From: Sipunculus nudus
Taxonomy: Eukaryota > Annelida > Sipuncula > Golfingiida > Sipunculidae
Assembly: GCA_026874595.1 (NCBI GenBank)
Contig: CM049307.1
Coordinates: 80,206,643 to 80,270,642, forward strand
Direction: 5' to 3'
Length of the DNA: 64,000 nucleotides
The notes under the pieces were generated by a model. The model was given only the letters and a program-made list of their open reading frames with translations. It made no database searches and was not told the DNA's origin. Every line of letters begins with the position of its first letter. The first letter of the stretch is position 1. A program made the position numbers and the translations under genes. Of this stretch, positions 45,516 through 58,419 are shown piece after piece.

Positions 45516-47580
45516 CTATATGATTCATACACAATGTCTTTATTCAAATTAAAGATATCATCAAAGTTGAATAGAGATGGTGAGCTACAACTGCCAAGTA
45601 ACCAAAGCAGCAACACTTGCAGTTACCATGCACTTGCATGTGACATATAAACAACAATGACTGTATGACATGCTCAACAATACGTTCCCATTCTTGCTAA
45701 GGAACAGCAGAGAAAGGAGGACTGGGTAGTGCGTGTATATGTGGGGTTCAAATGACCACATCCTGATTTTACCACAGCTAGCTTTATCGTAAATTTAGAA
45801 TATATCTATATTTTTTAAAGATTTTTTAATGTGTTATTGTAATAATTTTCCCACATTTTTTTACATTGTCATGAATGTAATACTAATTTGTGATGTTAGA
45901 AACCTTTGAAAATTGTATGAAATGTTATGTAATGTGTATGCTAAATGTTGGTGTTCATGGAAAAGAAATCCATGCCGGTAACCACACGGTTGGAACTAAA
46001 GCCTTGGATTTTAATTCAAAATCTATTCTTTGGTGTATATGCCTCACTGACAGTCAGTGTTAACATGGAATAGCTGTTAAACAGTACTGATGCAACAGGA
46101 TGGATGACAAGGACAGTGCAGTTTCCGTATGACTAGGGTCATATATGCCTCGTGTTTTTTTGCAAATTTCTTGCATATCGATTGTTTACTGGAATATCCA
46201 AGAATTTGCATAATCTTCCTGTAACAATTTTTTCCGGTTAAGTTCTTGGCTCATTATTCATTATGCGGCTGACATGAATTTGTTCACATGATTTGTATCA
46301 ACATGTCAGATTCCTGAAGTCTAATATAGGCTTGTTATGTATTGTGTGGCAAATACGACAAGTACCTTTTCACATTGTTTCCTAAAAGAAGCTATTTACA
46401 CCTATTGCCAATTGCACTTTAATCATGTTGGGTTGCATGTACAAAGCACATCACTCCTAATAATAGAAATTAGTGGTACAACCAATTCTGAGGAATACTC
46501 TAGTAAATCCTATTTAACCCAAACTGGTTTTATTTTGCAACTGACATGTTCCCATATATATTATATTCAGTTTTAAATAAAAAAACATGCTGTTGTACTA
46601 CTAGTAATTTTGGGACTGGTGCAGTTCTAAAATTTAAAGTTTAAGTTCCAGTAAAATACTGAAAAAGGACCCTTATGTCCATGACAAAATAAAGCCCACT
46701 GTCTTTATAGGGGGTATGCTTAGGGGTAGATTGGATGTCCTACACTCCCTCCCCGGGTAATGAAAAATAAGGTGAATACATGCTCCATGTTAGTCTATGT
46801 GATTCATTTATTATCGATAGGTCTGCTGCATTAATAAATTATTTGCATTTTTGGAGGTTAAAGTTAAAGTAGATAACTATAAACCTTGATTTGCATACTA
46901 ATAAATTTTTAATGGAGATTTCATGAGAAAAAATTCAAATTCCTACTTTTCCCACAATATGTGGAAATAAAAAGTCCTGTAGTATTGCAGGAAAAAAGCA
47001 ATTAAGATGACTTTACATGAAGGAGAAAATTGCTTAAGGACAGCATTTACATGGTGCCAATTACATGTATATGACTGCAGATTTGAACGACTTATGATCG
47101 ACATAGACTTATGATCATTCTATTCATGTCATATGAATAACTACATTGTATTTAGATATCTATATAATGTTAATACATATAACAAATCATTAATAAAACA
47201 TTGATACAAGCACAGATCTTCTATGGTAAAATATATACTTACGAAAGTCCACAAGGACCAGCAAAAATACTATTTAAATTTAGGAAATCAAAGTAAAGGA
47301 GATACCAATAATAAAGACCAGTCTTGCTTAAAACAAAGTGTCTATACCAGGTCTATGTAACTCTACATTATATTTCACTCAAGTGTGTGCTTTAACCATA
47401 AGAATATATATATATATATATTTTTTTCAAATCAAGCACCTGGTAAAAAGTAATAAGTAGATAAGATGACATATGTCAGGTTATGCTTTGATCTGCTTAA
47501 GTCTTGTGTATTTCTGTATTCTTTTGATATATACTGAAAAGTTGATCTTTAAGGAAAGATGATTTGCATTTCCTACCATT
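45516..47580. other. No gene recognised
   Basis: AT-rich spacer of about 2 kb with a short (TA)n at 47404-47420. No coding or repeat homology seen within the window. Confidence 0.45.
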
Positions 47581-47589
47581 TCCTACCAC

Positions 47590-48265
47590 TTTCCAGTGAT
47601 GAAGTTGAGTCCACCCCATTTCAAGTCCAAGTGCAAGTCAGTCCAGGTCACTCGAGTCCAATTTTAAATCTGAATCCTTAAGGTTTAAGTCCAAGTCCAC
47701 CCTCTTCAAGTCCGAGTCATTTGTAACATAAGTCCAAGTCCACCATCACTGAGTCCAAGTCATTTCAAACACTAGTCCAAGTTTGATACGAATTTTCCTA
47801 TTAAAAGAACTTGGAAAAGGATAATTTTCAAGTTTGCTTTATTTGAATATTTAATTACACTAAACTCCTGATACAGAACTAAATCTTGGTATTTTTTATC
47901 TTATTTTTTTATAATATTCAATAAGTAGTTAACCCATGTGCACAATCTTAACATAATATGTGAGTTTTCTTTTTTATTGAACTCATCAGTCAAAATAAGG
48001 TCCCGAGGCCTTGTAAAAGGGGGATCCAGGCCACAAAATGTTGTCCGAAACCCTCAAAAAAGGTTGCGGCGTATGAAAAAAGGGGATCCTGACCTCTGGA
48101 CCCTCTCAATCCGCTTCTGCTTGAGGTAGACTCTGGCTGATTTCTTGAGTCCTTATACCTGCAAGTCTATGTAGAAGTCCAAGTTCAGGACCCTCGCGTC
48201 CAAGTCCCAGTCCTTAAAAAGTGAACTCAAGTCTGAACTAGAGTACAAGTCCAGACTGGAATTCT
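47590..48265. repeat. Degenerate AAGTCC repeat array, split by a MITE
   Basis: Many near-copies of 'aagtccaagtcc' and 'gagtccaagtc' occur at 47600-47790 and again at 48140-48260, on both sides of the insertion at 47982-48122. Confidence 0.7.
47982..48122. mobile_element. GGATCC-type MITE, copy 3
   Basis: Shares 'gggg(g)atccaggccacaaaat', 'ccctcaaaaaaggttgc' and 'ggaccctctcaatccgcttctg' with the copy at 30239-30440. Its left end is eroded. Confidence 0.6.
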
Positions 48266-50673
48266 GCAACACTACCATGTTCTGCCAGCAGATTTATTAA
48301 AACTCAGAGTTTGAGACCTTATACTTTGTTAGAGATGATATTAAAGTGCATGTGCATTACAGAAAATAAATACGATATGGTTATATTGTATGATTATCAT
48401 TACTTGTAAAAAATAGGGATATCAATAGAATGTATTCATGAAATGCTTGTAATAATAAAACAATGAAATAAATCTGGGAAAGTTTATTTATGAACCTAGC
48501 ATGACTATTACATGACAGGGTTTTCTCTGATTTAATGTTTTTAAGATAAATACATGACATTTGTTATTATATATATGGGGTCATACTGATTATTGTTGAC
48601 TGCATGTATCTTTATATCAAAAGGTGAATAAGCATAAATACTACTTATGATTGAACTGCATTATTTTTTATATTTTCAGTTAATGTGTTGTTTTAAAGAA
48701 TTAGCCTTTAAACATTTAAGATAATCAGGAAGTTACACATGTCACATTTAGCGGTAAAGGAACCAAATTTGAAAAATAATTTGTTGTTAAAATACATAAA
48801 CACTTAATCCAGCGCAAAAACAAATAAAAAAAAAATGAAAATAATACATGGATATTTTTTTGTATCTAAATATTACATAATAATATATGTTCATTTGGCT
48901 CAAAACTTTTTCTTACATGCCTACATTTGTGTAAAAACATTTGTTCACCCCCCCCCCCCCCCACACACACACACCAAGCAAAGAAAAGGGGGCGTGGCAC
49001 TAAGAAAATGTTCTTGGAAGAAAAACTAAGGCAATGCAGGTGTAATACTGGCCCTTCTGATTATATGGTACTTTTAAATAGTTTAATTTAAAAAAAAACA
49101 AAACATGGTCGTACTTAGATATTTTAATTATTTATTGATAATAGTCTGGCACAAGAAACATGCACTATGCAGGGAAAACGTACACACATGGACTTAGCGA
49201 TATCAGGAAGTGCAACGTTTAATACAGTATATCATTATGAATGTACATGTAGTACCCTTATGAGTGATACTTAGAAGCTGCAATAACGTGAGTATATGCC
49301 GTACGTAAATGACACAGCGTCAGTTATCCTTATTTGAGTGACTTTTGACAGAAAAAACATGTTTCATGCGCGTGACTCGCTTGCAGCTGTACCTGAACGG
49401 AATCGCGTACCACGCATGCGCAGCTTAAACTCATCTGAATAGATTCGGGCGGAATCCCAGGCCTCCGTTTACAGACCCATTGGGGGTGCCGAGCGCATCG
49501 ACTATTTCATCTCAGGTCATAACCCCTTAATTCATTACGGTTGGGATTCATGAGTTCACATCTACTCATGACATTAGGAATGTGACAAAGAGCTCGCTGA
49601 AAAGTTCAGTTGATCAATAATTGACATATACTGTAAAGATATAATGCTTTAAAGGAAAGTTTTTAAATTTTACAAAAAATCTGAAGCCCTTGTTTACTGA
49701 GTTATCCGAGAAAAAGGAAAAAGGTTATTTTGTTTGGAGTAGATGGTGTCATCAGAAGTGTACGCCTTCATCTTAGCTACATGATTAATATATTTTGCAT
49801 TAACTCAAGAAATAGATTACATTACAAATAGTTAACAAAACGATATTTATCGGACAAAATTATGCATGAGGAAATTTTCTTTAAAAGGTAAAGATATCAA
49901 ACAGTGACAGTAACATGAGTTTAACAACATTATTTCTTAAATAATCGTTTGATAATGTTTAATGATAAGCCATCTGCAATAAATAAGGGAGAAATAATGG
50001 TACAAGAAGAAACCTAGGAAATCTAAATTAAAAACATTTAATTAAAAAATGCCGATATTCATTAATCTCAAGCTGTACATTGTAGCAGAAAAAAACCATA
50101 TTTGAAGTCATACATTGGGATTAGGCGTTTCTGTCGGGTACGTTGAAGTTGGATCATGAATCAAAGTATTTTATGAATACATCAGAAAAATCTCCTGCCA
50201 TCAAAGTTCTTCCAGAAGCACATCAGAGTTGCCTCTTAGACAATTAGCAACTACGGACAATGGAAACGCGTCTAAGCAATAAGGAGTGTTAATAGACAGA
50301 AAGTAGTTCATGGGAGTCAGATAAAACGAAATAAAAACGTAGAAATGACAGTGGCTCTTCTCATTCAAACATTTGTTTTTTTTCGAACTTCTCATTTAAA
50401 CGTTAGGCGATGTGTTAAAAGGTATATGAACCAAATGACATTTTGGAATTTTAAAAATTTACTCTTTGTTATGTCTGGTCATTGGCGAATTTCCGGCTCA
50501 GTAGGGGAATATGCTTTCTCTTTTATTGTGACCATGGCATTCAGCATTACACTTATATTCCTAATTCATTTGGGCTTACATTGTTATGCATTTTAAATAA
50601 GTATTTTTTAAGCAGTACACAAGTTTTTGTAGGTGCTAAGATCTTGAAATGATACCTATGGTTTTGTAGCCGG
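48266..50673. other. No gene recognised
   Basis: Spacer downstream of the methyltransferase gene. It has a poly-C/CA run near 48949-48974. The 3' end of the methyltransferase mRNA should lie in the last few hundred bases, but no clear AATAAA was seen on the - strand. Confidence 0.45.
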
Positions 50674-50849
50674 TCAGCAGGTCGGCTTTTTGGCGACAAG
50701 CATGACACATTCAAGAAGTTCTTTGGCTTGAGATGCATGACCGTCGGCCATACTTTCCATTTCGACGGCAGCCACCATATCATCAAGCAAATCTTCCCTC
50801 ATTTCCTCTGGTACCAGATCCAGCGCAAGATGGTAGCCCTTTATTACCT
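50674..50849 (-). CDS. Methyltransferase exon 4
   Basis: Acceptor ttaaatgcag. Two bases complete a Glu codon, then 57 codons (VIKGYHLALDLVPEEMREDL...KKPTC) and TGA. It forms the C-terminal helices typical of this family. Confidence 0.9.
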
Positions 50850-50988
50850 CTGCATTTAAAAGAGTATACATGTGTAATATTGTCCCCTCTCTCCAATATT
50901 CAATATGTAATATTTCTTTTAGACGTTAAAATGATTGCCTCTTAATATTTACACAGAGTGTACAAAAGATGATTGACAGAAAAAAACA

Positions 50989-51042
<54 letters not shown>

Positions 51043-52375
51043 TGCCAGTATACACAGACATTTATAATTATTAAATGGAAATCAATACAAAACATGCGTA
51101 TATTTAATTGACACAACCTATATTGCAAAAAATGGAAAAGGATCTCGTCACCTTACATTCACACTGTACTCCTTTGGTCATTTTTATATTTAAGAGAAAC
51201 TAAAACAGGAATATACCTCTTGTCATCGGACACTCATTAGTGATGATTTCGAAATGGATCACTTCAAATCCATGCCTCTGCACCATTTTCCTCAACTCGT
51301 CTCTTTGTGTGAGCCACGAAACACCGTTTATAGAAGAGGGCTCAATTACTGCCAGAGGCCATGGGACATGCACATTTTCGAGCACCTGAAAATATAACCA
51401 AAATAAGCAAGTAACATAATTAAAATTTATATAATTTTGCTGCTAATGAGGAGTGAGCACGGTAAAACGTTAAGCATTATGCTTTTGGTAGATTATATGA
51501 AAGAATAATGCATTTATTTCCTAATCCGTTATTAATTTTTATTTTTGGAATTTCCACTTATCATGTCACATCATATTACGAAACGCAAGTATTAACAATT
51601 CATGGTTGATATAATGTTACCTCAAAGCTGACCCACTTCTTCCACCGAGGGCTTTCTAAGATCACTTTCATTATAGCAGCGTTGTATCGATACGGATGAT
51701 AATAAACGGGGAAAAACAACAAGGTTCTCCCTCCAGGTATGAGGAGACAGTTGATGTTATCAAGAATTGTGTCCATGTCGCGAACCCAGTCAAAGACGAA
51801 GAATGACGTAGCGAGGGAGAATTCCGCTTTGAATGAAGAGTCTTTTACGTGTTGAACCTAGAATAATTATTTTAGAAATACAAAAAAAAAGTTATTTAAA
51901 AATAAAATAGAAACAACCATATTTATCTTTAAATGATGTACTTTGGCTTGTTAAGTACAAACAATTTTGCTATTACCATGTTTCCGTCAATCAAAGAAAT
52001 TTAATATAAATTTATGATAGAGAGAAATAAAATCCCCCCCCCCCCTCCAGGAACCGATTTATGAATATATATTTTCCGAGAACCCAACCTTTCTTGGCCC
52101 GTAACGTTACCACAAACCTGGATATCCATATGTTCCGCCACCATGGATGGGTATTTGTGCTTGACATAGTTAACCATTGACACATTTTTATCAATTACCA
52201 CAAGATTACAGTTAAACTTCTCTTGCAGGTATCTGCTTGTCTCCCCAGTTCCACACCCGATGTCAATCACGTTATCTCCGGCTCCTATGCCTCGCACATA
52301 TTGGTCTATTATTTTTCTGCATATGTCCTTTTGGGGGTCGTTACCGACAGCATAATCTTGTGGTGGGCGATCCAT
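50674..52375 (-). CDS. Class I SAM-dependent methyltransferase, JHAMT-like (4 exons)
   Basis: Exons 52375-52118, 51857-51621, 51385-51217 and 50849-50674 join in phase to 279 residues ending in TGA. The start chosen is MDRPPQDYAVGN; an upstream in-frame codon at 52423 is less likely. Motif I is VIDIGCGTGETSRYL (about residues 37-51), with the acidic residue at the end of strand 2 in VVIDKN (~62). The segment TSFFVFDW..D followed by ILDNINCLLIPGGRTLLFF is motif IV plus motif VI. The length and these phrases resemble juvenile-hormone-acid O-methyltransferase-like proteins of animals. It transfers a methyl group from S-adenosylmethionine, probably in the cytosol; the acceptor is unknown. It is convergent with the iGluR gene, with ~6 kb of spacer between. 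Confidence 0.9.
50994..51037. repeat. (TA)n microsatellite
   Basis: TA tract in methyltransferase intron 3. Confidence 0.95.
51217..51385 (-). CDS. Methyltransferase exon 3
   Basis: Acceptor tatattttcag, donor GTATAT. 56 codons plus one base, containing GVSWLTQRDELRKMVQRHGFEVIHFE. Confidence 0.9.
51621..51857 (-). CDS. Methyltransferase exon 2
   Basis: Acceptor attattctag, donor GTAACA. 79 codons in phase 0, carrying FSLATSFFVFDWVRD and LLIPGGRTLLFF. Confidence 0.9.
52118..52375 (-). CDS. Methyltransferase exon 1
   Basis: ATG at 52375, 86 codons, donor GTTTGT. Carries the SAM-binding motif I. A ctatag sequence just upstream of the ATG could be an acceptor for a 5' UTR intron. Confidence 0.85.
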
Positions 52376-52665
52376 GTTTCCTATAGATAAGATGATATTC
52401 CAACTTTTAATATCTATATTCATTGTGTAAATGGATTATAATAAAGCAGTAGTTAATTTTAATCAGCGACAGAGATATTCAGTAAACAGAACACATGTAT
52501 ATACACCAAGTCAATCATAAATAAGTTTAGGCCTAACTGTCTTAATCACTCTCAGCTACGATTCGAGGTTGCGGTTGCGGCCGCGTCATCCGGCAAGGCC
52601 GATTCCTTTTATGCGGTCGCGGTTGCGAATAACACGATGTTTGTATATGTGATATAATATTTATG

Positions 52666-52721
<56 letters not shown>

Positions 52722-53043
52722 GTGTTGTTCATGAAAGTTATAATAAAAGAGAGGAAGCCAAGCCGCTTGAATCAGAACAGATACATGTAAATCGGCAGAC
52801 CAGCGAATGACAGGCAAATGTTTCCAATATTCACAATAATTTAAATCGATGCTTTCAGGCAGAAAACGTTTTTCCTCGTGGCATTCATTGATAAACACGT
52901 TATAATACTGAGGAAACCCTATGTGACGTATACAATTCAGTTGGATTCCTCGTCCTCGTTTTTTGTCGGATCGGTCGCTACATGATCAAAATTTTGTCGG
53001 ATGACGGATCGGATAAGTACTGCGACCGCAACCTAATAAAAAG
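52376..53043. other. Upstream of methyltransferase; (TA)n tract
   Basis: Probable promoter side of the methyltransferase gene. Contains a (TA)n at about 52670-52718 and a segment near 52556-52640 rich in 'gcggtt/ggttgcgg' words. No other gene. Confidence 0.45.
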
Positions 53044-53174
53044 GAGCCGTCCGGGAACCGTAGGGTGACTGTGCGGGTTCTCTGCATGAAGCAAGTACAC
53101 GGTGCCCGGTTGGTGACCGTCAGGTGTGGCTGGCGGTCGCTGGGACCGTGGGGCCACCGGGAGGCAGTTTTCTG

Positions 53175-53178
<4 letters not shown>

Positions 53179-53268
<90 letters not shown>
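53179..53268. repeat. Compound (TA)n(GA)n microsatellite
   Basis: At this site the left repeat copy has only (TA)n. The (GA)n part is new or lost there. Confidence 0.95.
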
Positions 53269-53270
<2 letters not shown>

Positions 53271-54370
53271 TTTTTAAACAACAGTAATGTGTTCAACATG
53301 ATGCAAAGAATAAAAAAGATAAAGGAAAGAAAAGTGCAAGTCGAGGTGGAGACATCAAGCTGCGAAGATGTGGATGGGACGGAAGGCAAAATGAAACAAG
53401 AGGATCTTATTTGGGAGTTTTTTTTAAGGGGGTTTAATTATTGTTTTATTATATGTTGATTTTCTTGGACATTTGACCCTATAGTCCTCGCCCCGTCCTA
53501 TTTTGACATGGATAAATGAAACAGGTTTACCCAGTCGTATATCAAAATTATACAAGTACTTTGATAATATTTATTTTTTTAGATCAATATAAATTGAGGG
53601 CGCTTGGGCGAATTGGATTTTTTTCAGAAGAATGCTGTATTTATATATGCGAGAGCACATATTCAGGGCACCGTGAGGACACCGCATGAGCAAAGTTTCA
53701 CATATCGGACAGGGCCCTTACGGGGACCGTTAGGCTATGGCACTGTGCCTGTAAGGCTTACGGTGAGTTGAAAACGCCTGCAGAATTGAGCGCAGCCCAG
53801 ATCAGCACCACGGCGCCTAACAAATATAGGCAGTGATAATTGGGCTTCTAAGCTTGAGTCAAGATAAAAGCATTATTGAGGTGGTCTTCCATCACGTTGC
53901 ATTCATATTGTGGTAAACAGCCCATAATATTAATATTATGCTACGAATGATGAATTAACACAAGAGAAGACATGGACACCCATAACAAAAATTGAAACCC
54001 CGTCTTTATGGTAACGAGTCATTTCCTGTATTGCGTACACGTCGGCTGCATCTAGTAACCCGTGCAAGCCCTTACTGTATTCATGCGGTCAGAAATTCAA
54101 CAAACATTCGGAGGGGTTTACCAATATGCTGAGTTAAAACAAAACTTTTCTCGCTCATGTTTGGTGTTGTTAGAACGTACACTAAAATGCTAACGATCAG
54201 TCTGATGTATGTCAATTGACAGTGTACCTATAGGCCATGAGGCGTTGTAAAAATTTAAATATTTGCATACTCATGTCGCCTTATAATGCGGTTATCTGAC
54301 AGCCAGTAATCTGGCCGTAATGTCAGAGGGCCTATAGGCGCGAAACGGCGCCCGTATGCCGAGTAAAAAC

Positions 54371-55724
54371 AAGGGACCCATAGGTCACGGCGCTCAGCTG
54401 ATCATGATTGGACTATAAATGTATCACCCTTGTGATACAATATTGAGTAGATAAAGTTTAGAATATCATGGTCATGTTGGGCTTTTATAAAGGAATATAA
54501 TGTAATATGTGAGTAAATAACCTGACTGATGGATTAATATGGAGTAAAATATAGTGGTTTATTTTTTATTTATTTGGGAGGGGTCGAAAAAAGCAAATTA
54601 TTTGAGCAAATATGAATGCAATGACAGTATGGTAAGCAGTGGTATAATGATGATAAGGCTATTTGTTGAAGGATCTATAGTGTATGGAAAACTGCAAGAG
54701 TTAAATTTGACAGATACAAGGTTATGATTAACTATGCTGATGAGGGGATTTATGAATTTGTGACTGTATGACATATTATCTTGACAAGATCGGTCTTGAC
54801 AAGGTGCATTATTTTGATGCACCTCACGTCTACATATTACACAATATTGACATAATTTCTGGCATGTACATAGGTACCTATGGACAAATGGTCAACAGTC
54901 CTGAACCACCTGGAAGGTAAAAATCTTAAAAATGTGATGAAATGTAGATAATGTTTGAGAGGAAGAGGTAATCTGGGCCATAGTTGGTTTATATGATTGA
55001 AGAAAATGTTGCAAATAATATTTGAGACCTGACCATGCCTTTCTATTGGTTACCTTTTTGATAAGCTGTTGACAGTTCAACAGTTTACACATTTGTCTGA
55101 TGAGATCCAATTTATTTGGTAAACCTTTTTTATCAATTTTATGATATGTATACAGTTGCCATAACGTTCCCATTCCACAGGTGTAATGACTTGATGGGGG
55201 TGGGGGGGGGGGGGGGGTGTTGTGTTATGATCAGAGTTACAATGCCTCTGTCTCTCTGTAGATATTTTCTTTAATTATTAAATTTTATGCTATAGCCATA
55301 GAACTATTGTTCACAGTGCCAAGGAGCAAAGCCTCAGTGGGATGAAGAAGGGGATGGTGAGAGTTACAACACCCTTGCATATACATACAGGATATAAAAT
55401 TTAATTCAACAGTGCTTAAAAAAATTTATTCATGAACATTAAATATTTAAAACAGACAGAAAGATGGAAAAACAAAGCAAATAATTTTTTCCCCATTCTA
55501 CTGAGCCAAGAAAAAATTAACAATATTTGCATTTATTCCTTTTTTCATTACATAATTTTAATCCAAGTTTCCGAATGTTACTATAAATTTACAGTATAAC
55601 ATACATGTGATTGTGAATATTTTAGTTTATTCACATTTCTAAATTGCATCAACATTTATAGCTAATGTATCTAGTTTATAGTACCTGTCAACAGAATGGG
55701 ATGCAGGGAGGAAGGGAGGCAATA

Positions 55725-55793
<69 letters not shown>

Positions 55794-55818
55794 AAGATGG
55801 AGAAAGAAAGAGAAAAAG

Positions 55819-55865
<47 letters not shown>

Positions 55866-58419
55866 CCTAGACTGTCAGAGAGAGAGAGAGAGAGAGAGAA
55901 AGAGAGGCTCTTTGGTAATTACTGCCTGACCCAGCCTGACCGAGACACTCACAGTGGCAGTAGGTCAGACTTGAAGGTGTTATGTAACTGCATGCCCAGT
56001 ACACTGCATTTATACTGATCTGATGTAAACAATGAAGACATGGTACCTGGAAACTTAAATAAAATCTACAGTTTTTGATCAATTGGTTTCAAATTTAAGA
56101 TTTTAACAGATGAAATGTTAATGTGTACATGCTGTGAAAATTAAATCCACAGCACTAACAGGAAAAATTTTAATATTTATATTTTTTTAAATGGTATCAG
56201 GAAAAAAAGAAAAGAATTCTCAGCTATAAAACTAATACATGTGTTAAAATTAATCCAAGGATCAAAACACCCAATATATCATACAAGGAGCAAACTGGAG
56301 TTGGGAATGTTTAATTTTATGAACTGAAATAAAGGACCAGAAATATAAATTTTCATTATTTAGCCAGTATCATGTAACAACTGATACAACCATGAGTTAT
56401 AAGTCAAACAAATTAAAATCTTTAATAAGCACTTGTCTGAGTATTATTTTACATTTTTGACATATTTATTTATTATTTTAATTTTGTAATAAATATAAAC
56501 CAACAAGTTAAACACCTGGAAAAGACCTGGAAATTTAGATTAATTTAATATAATCTACTGCATCCTTGTCTATCATTATCTTGCTTCATATAATCCCTAA
56601 TAGTAAACAACAATTTATTTTAATTATTTATTTTTCATTTTTATGGTTGAAATGAAAAATACCCAATGGTGACTGCATGGTGTCATTTAAAAATACAATT
56701 TTGGCCATCCATGGAAGATCCATAAATGATCAGTAATTTTAAGGTAATCCCCTGTAACTCATTAACTATAAATTCCTTTTCCATTTATTTTTTTGAGTTC
56801 TTATCATAAACCAAGAATTAAAAAAAAAGTTTATTGTTATGTTTATGGCCTAAACAAATACTAGTGGAGTGGGTTGGACAGTAAGATCCAGTTGAAGCCA
56901 CCCAAGAGCTGGCTGGCTGCAGAGTACCTCGCTTCAAGCATGCATAATTGGCCTGAAAGGTCAATGTGGGAACATAAAAGCGGGGCTTCAGTACAGCCAA
57001 GGTGTGATATGGTCTCATAAAAACTTTCATAAAAGCTAGTTTTTGACCAATTCCTTTTATAACTTCAGAATTTAGAAGCTAAAATCCTTACGTGTGCAAG
57101 ATATGAAAATTAAATCAACAGTGCTTACAGGGAAAAAACATGCCATGGCCAAAGTTGGGCAAAATTTAAGATACTGATTTTATATTTATGCTAATAACTT
57201 ATAAAATTTGAAAAATTCAGAACTAATTTTGGGAATACAATTGAATCTTGATTTAATAATGTTATATCCTTGGCAAAAAATGTCTGCCTTCAGCTATTTT
57301 CATGTTAGGAGAGTAAATATATTTCTTGATTTTTTACAAAGTTTGGGCCTAGAATTTAAAACAATTACACAATTCTGACATCATTTCTGGCATATGCATA
57401 GCGAATGTATAGAAAAATATGAATGTAATATATGATCAAGTCAGATCAGTGGTTTTGATAGTAGGCAATCTTAAAGTGTAACAATGGGTTTTTAATGGAA
57501 AAATGAAGTTTTTTCTTAATATCTCGAATGAATGCAGTCCTAGTGACCAAACTTTTAGTATGGTAGAGGATTTTTGGGACATCTAACTGTATGCAAAATT
57601 TAAGGAACTTAAAGCTGAAGCTGGGGAGCTGAGCTCTAGTAAACTGCATAACACTAGCTTGATGTAAACAATATGTGACATGGTGCTTGAAAACTTGAAT
57701 AAAATCTACAGTTTTTGATCAACTGGTTTCAATTTTTTTTGTTTTAACAGTTGAAATGGTAACAAAAACATGCTTTGAAAATTAAATCCACAGCAGTTAC
57801 AGGAAAAAAACGTGCCATGGTCAAACTTGGGCAAAATTTAAGGTACCAATTTTATATTTTTGCCAATATTTAAAAAAATTAAACAGATTTTGATCTAATT
57901 TTTGGTATACAATTAAATTTTGATTATTTAAAGTAGTATAACTGAAAAAAAATTCCTACCTTTAATAGTTTTGGTCTTAAGTGACAAAATATCTTTCCTC
58001 ATTTTTTTACAAAGTCCATTATGTTTGGGCCCATAACTTTTTTAAATTAAATAATACTGACTTAATTTCTGGCATGTTCATAGGAACCATATAGAGGAAT
58101 ATTTATGGTTAAAAATGAAGAAAACCAGATGAGTAGTTTTAATATTAGGCAGTCCTGAAGTGTGAAAATAGATTTCTAATAAAAAATTGAGGTTTTTCCC
58201 TAATATCTCGAAGGAACGAAGTCATAGGCATGGTAGGAGATTTTGGGGACATCTAACTGTATGCCGAATTTCAGATTCGTAGGTCTAATGGTGTCGAAAC
58301 GTGCCAGTCTTACGGACGGACATCCGGACAGACGGACGGACGGACAGACAGACGGACGGACGACGGTCAATGGACCACTACTATAGCTCAGATGACTTAT
58401 AGTCAGCTGAGCTAATTAT
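54371..58419. mobile_element. 4-kb insertion with short inverted ends, unclassified
   Basis: The uninterrupted left copy (around 11820-11850) shows that this block was inserted. Close to its ends lie GCTCAGCTGA (54392-54401) and TCAGCTGAGC (58403-58412), exact reverse complements. The interior has no intact gene. It contains repeated blocks: 'aatctacagtttttgatcaa' at 56067 and 57708; a block around 'tgaaaattaaatc.acag' at ~56140, 57105 and 57778; and 'ttctggcatgt.cataggaacc'-type text at 54858, 57388 and 58065. Near the right end is a (GACG)n tract. No known family could be assigned. Confidence 0.6.
55725..55905. repeat. Long (GA)n microsatellite cluster
   Basis: Several GA/GAAA tracts interrupted by short spacers. 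The Glu-Arg-repeat open frame across it is an artefact. Confidence 0.95.

Noticed and set aside
55665-56018. Glu-Arg-rich open frame
   Set aside because: Translation of a (GA)n microsatellite cluster.
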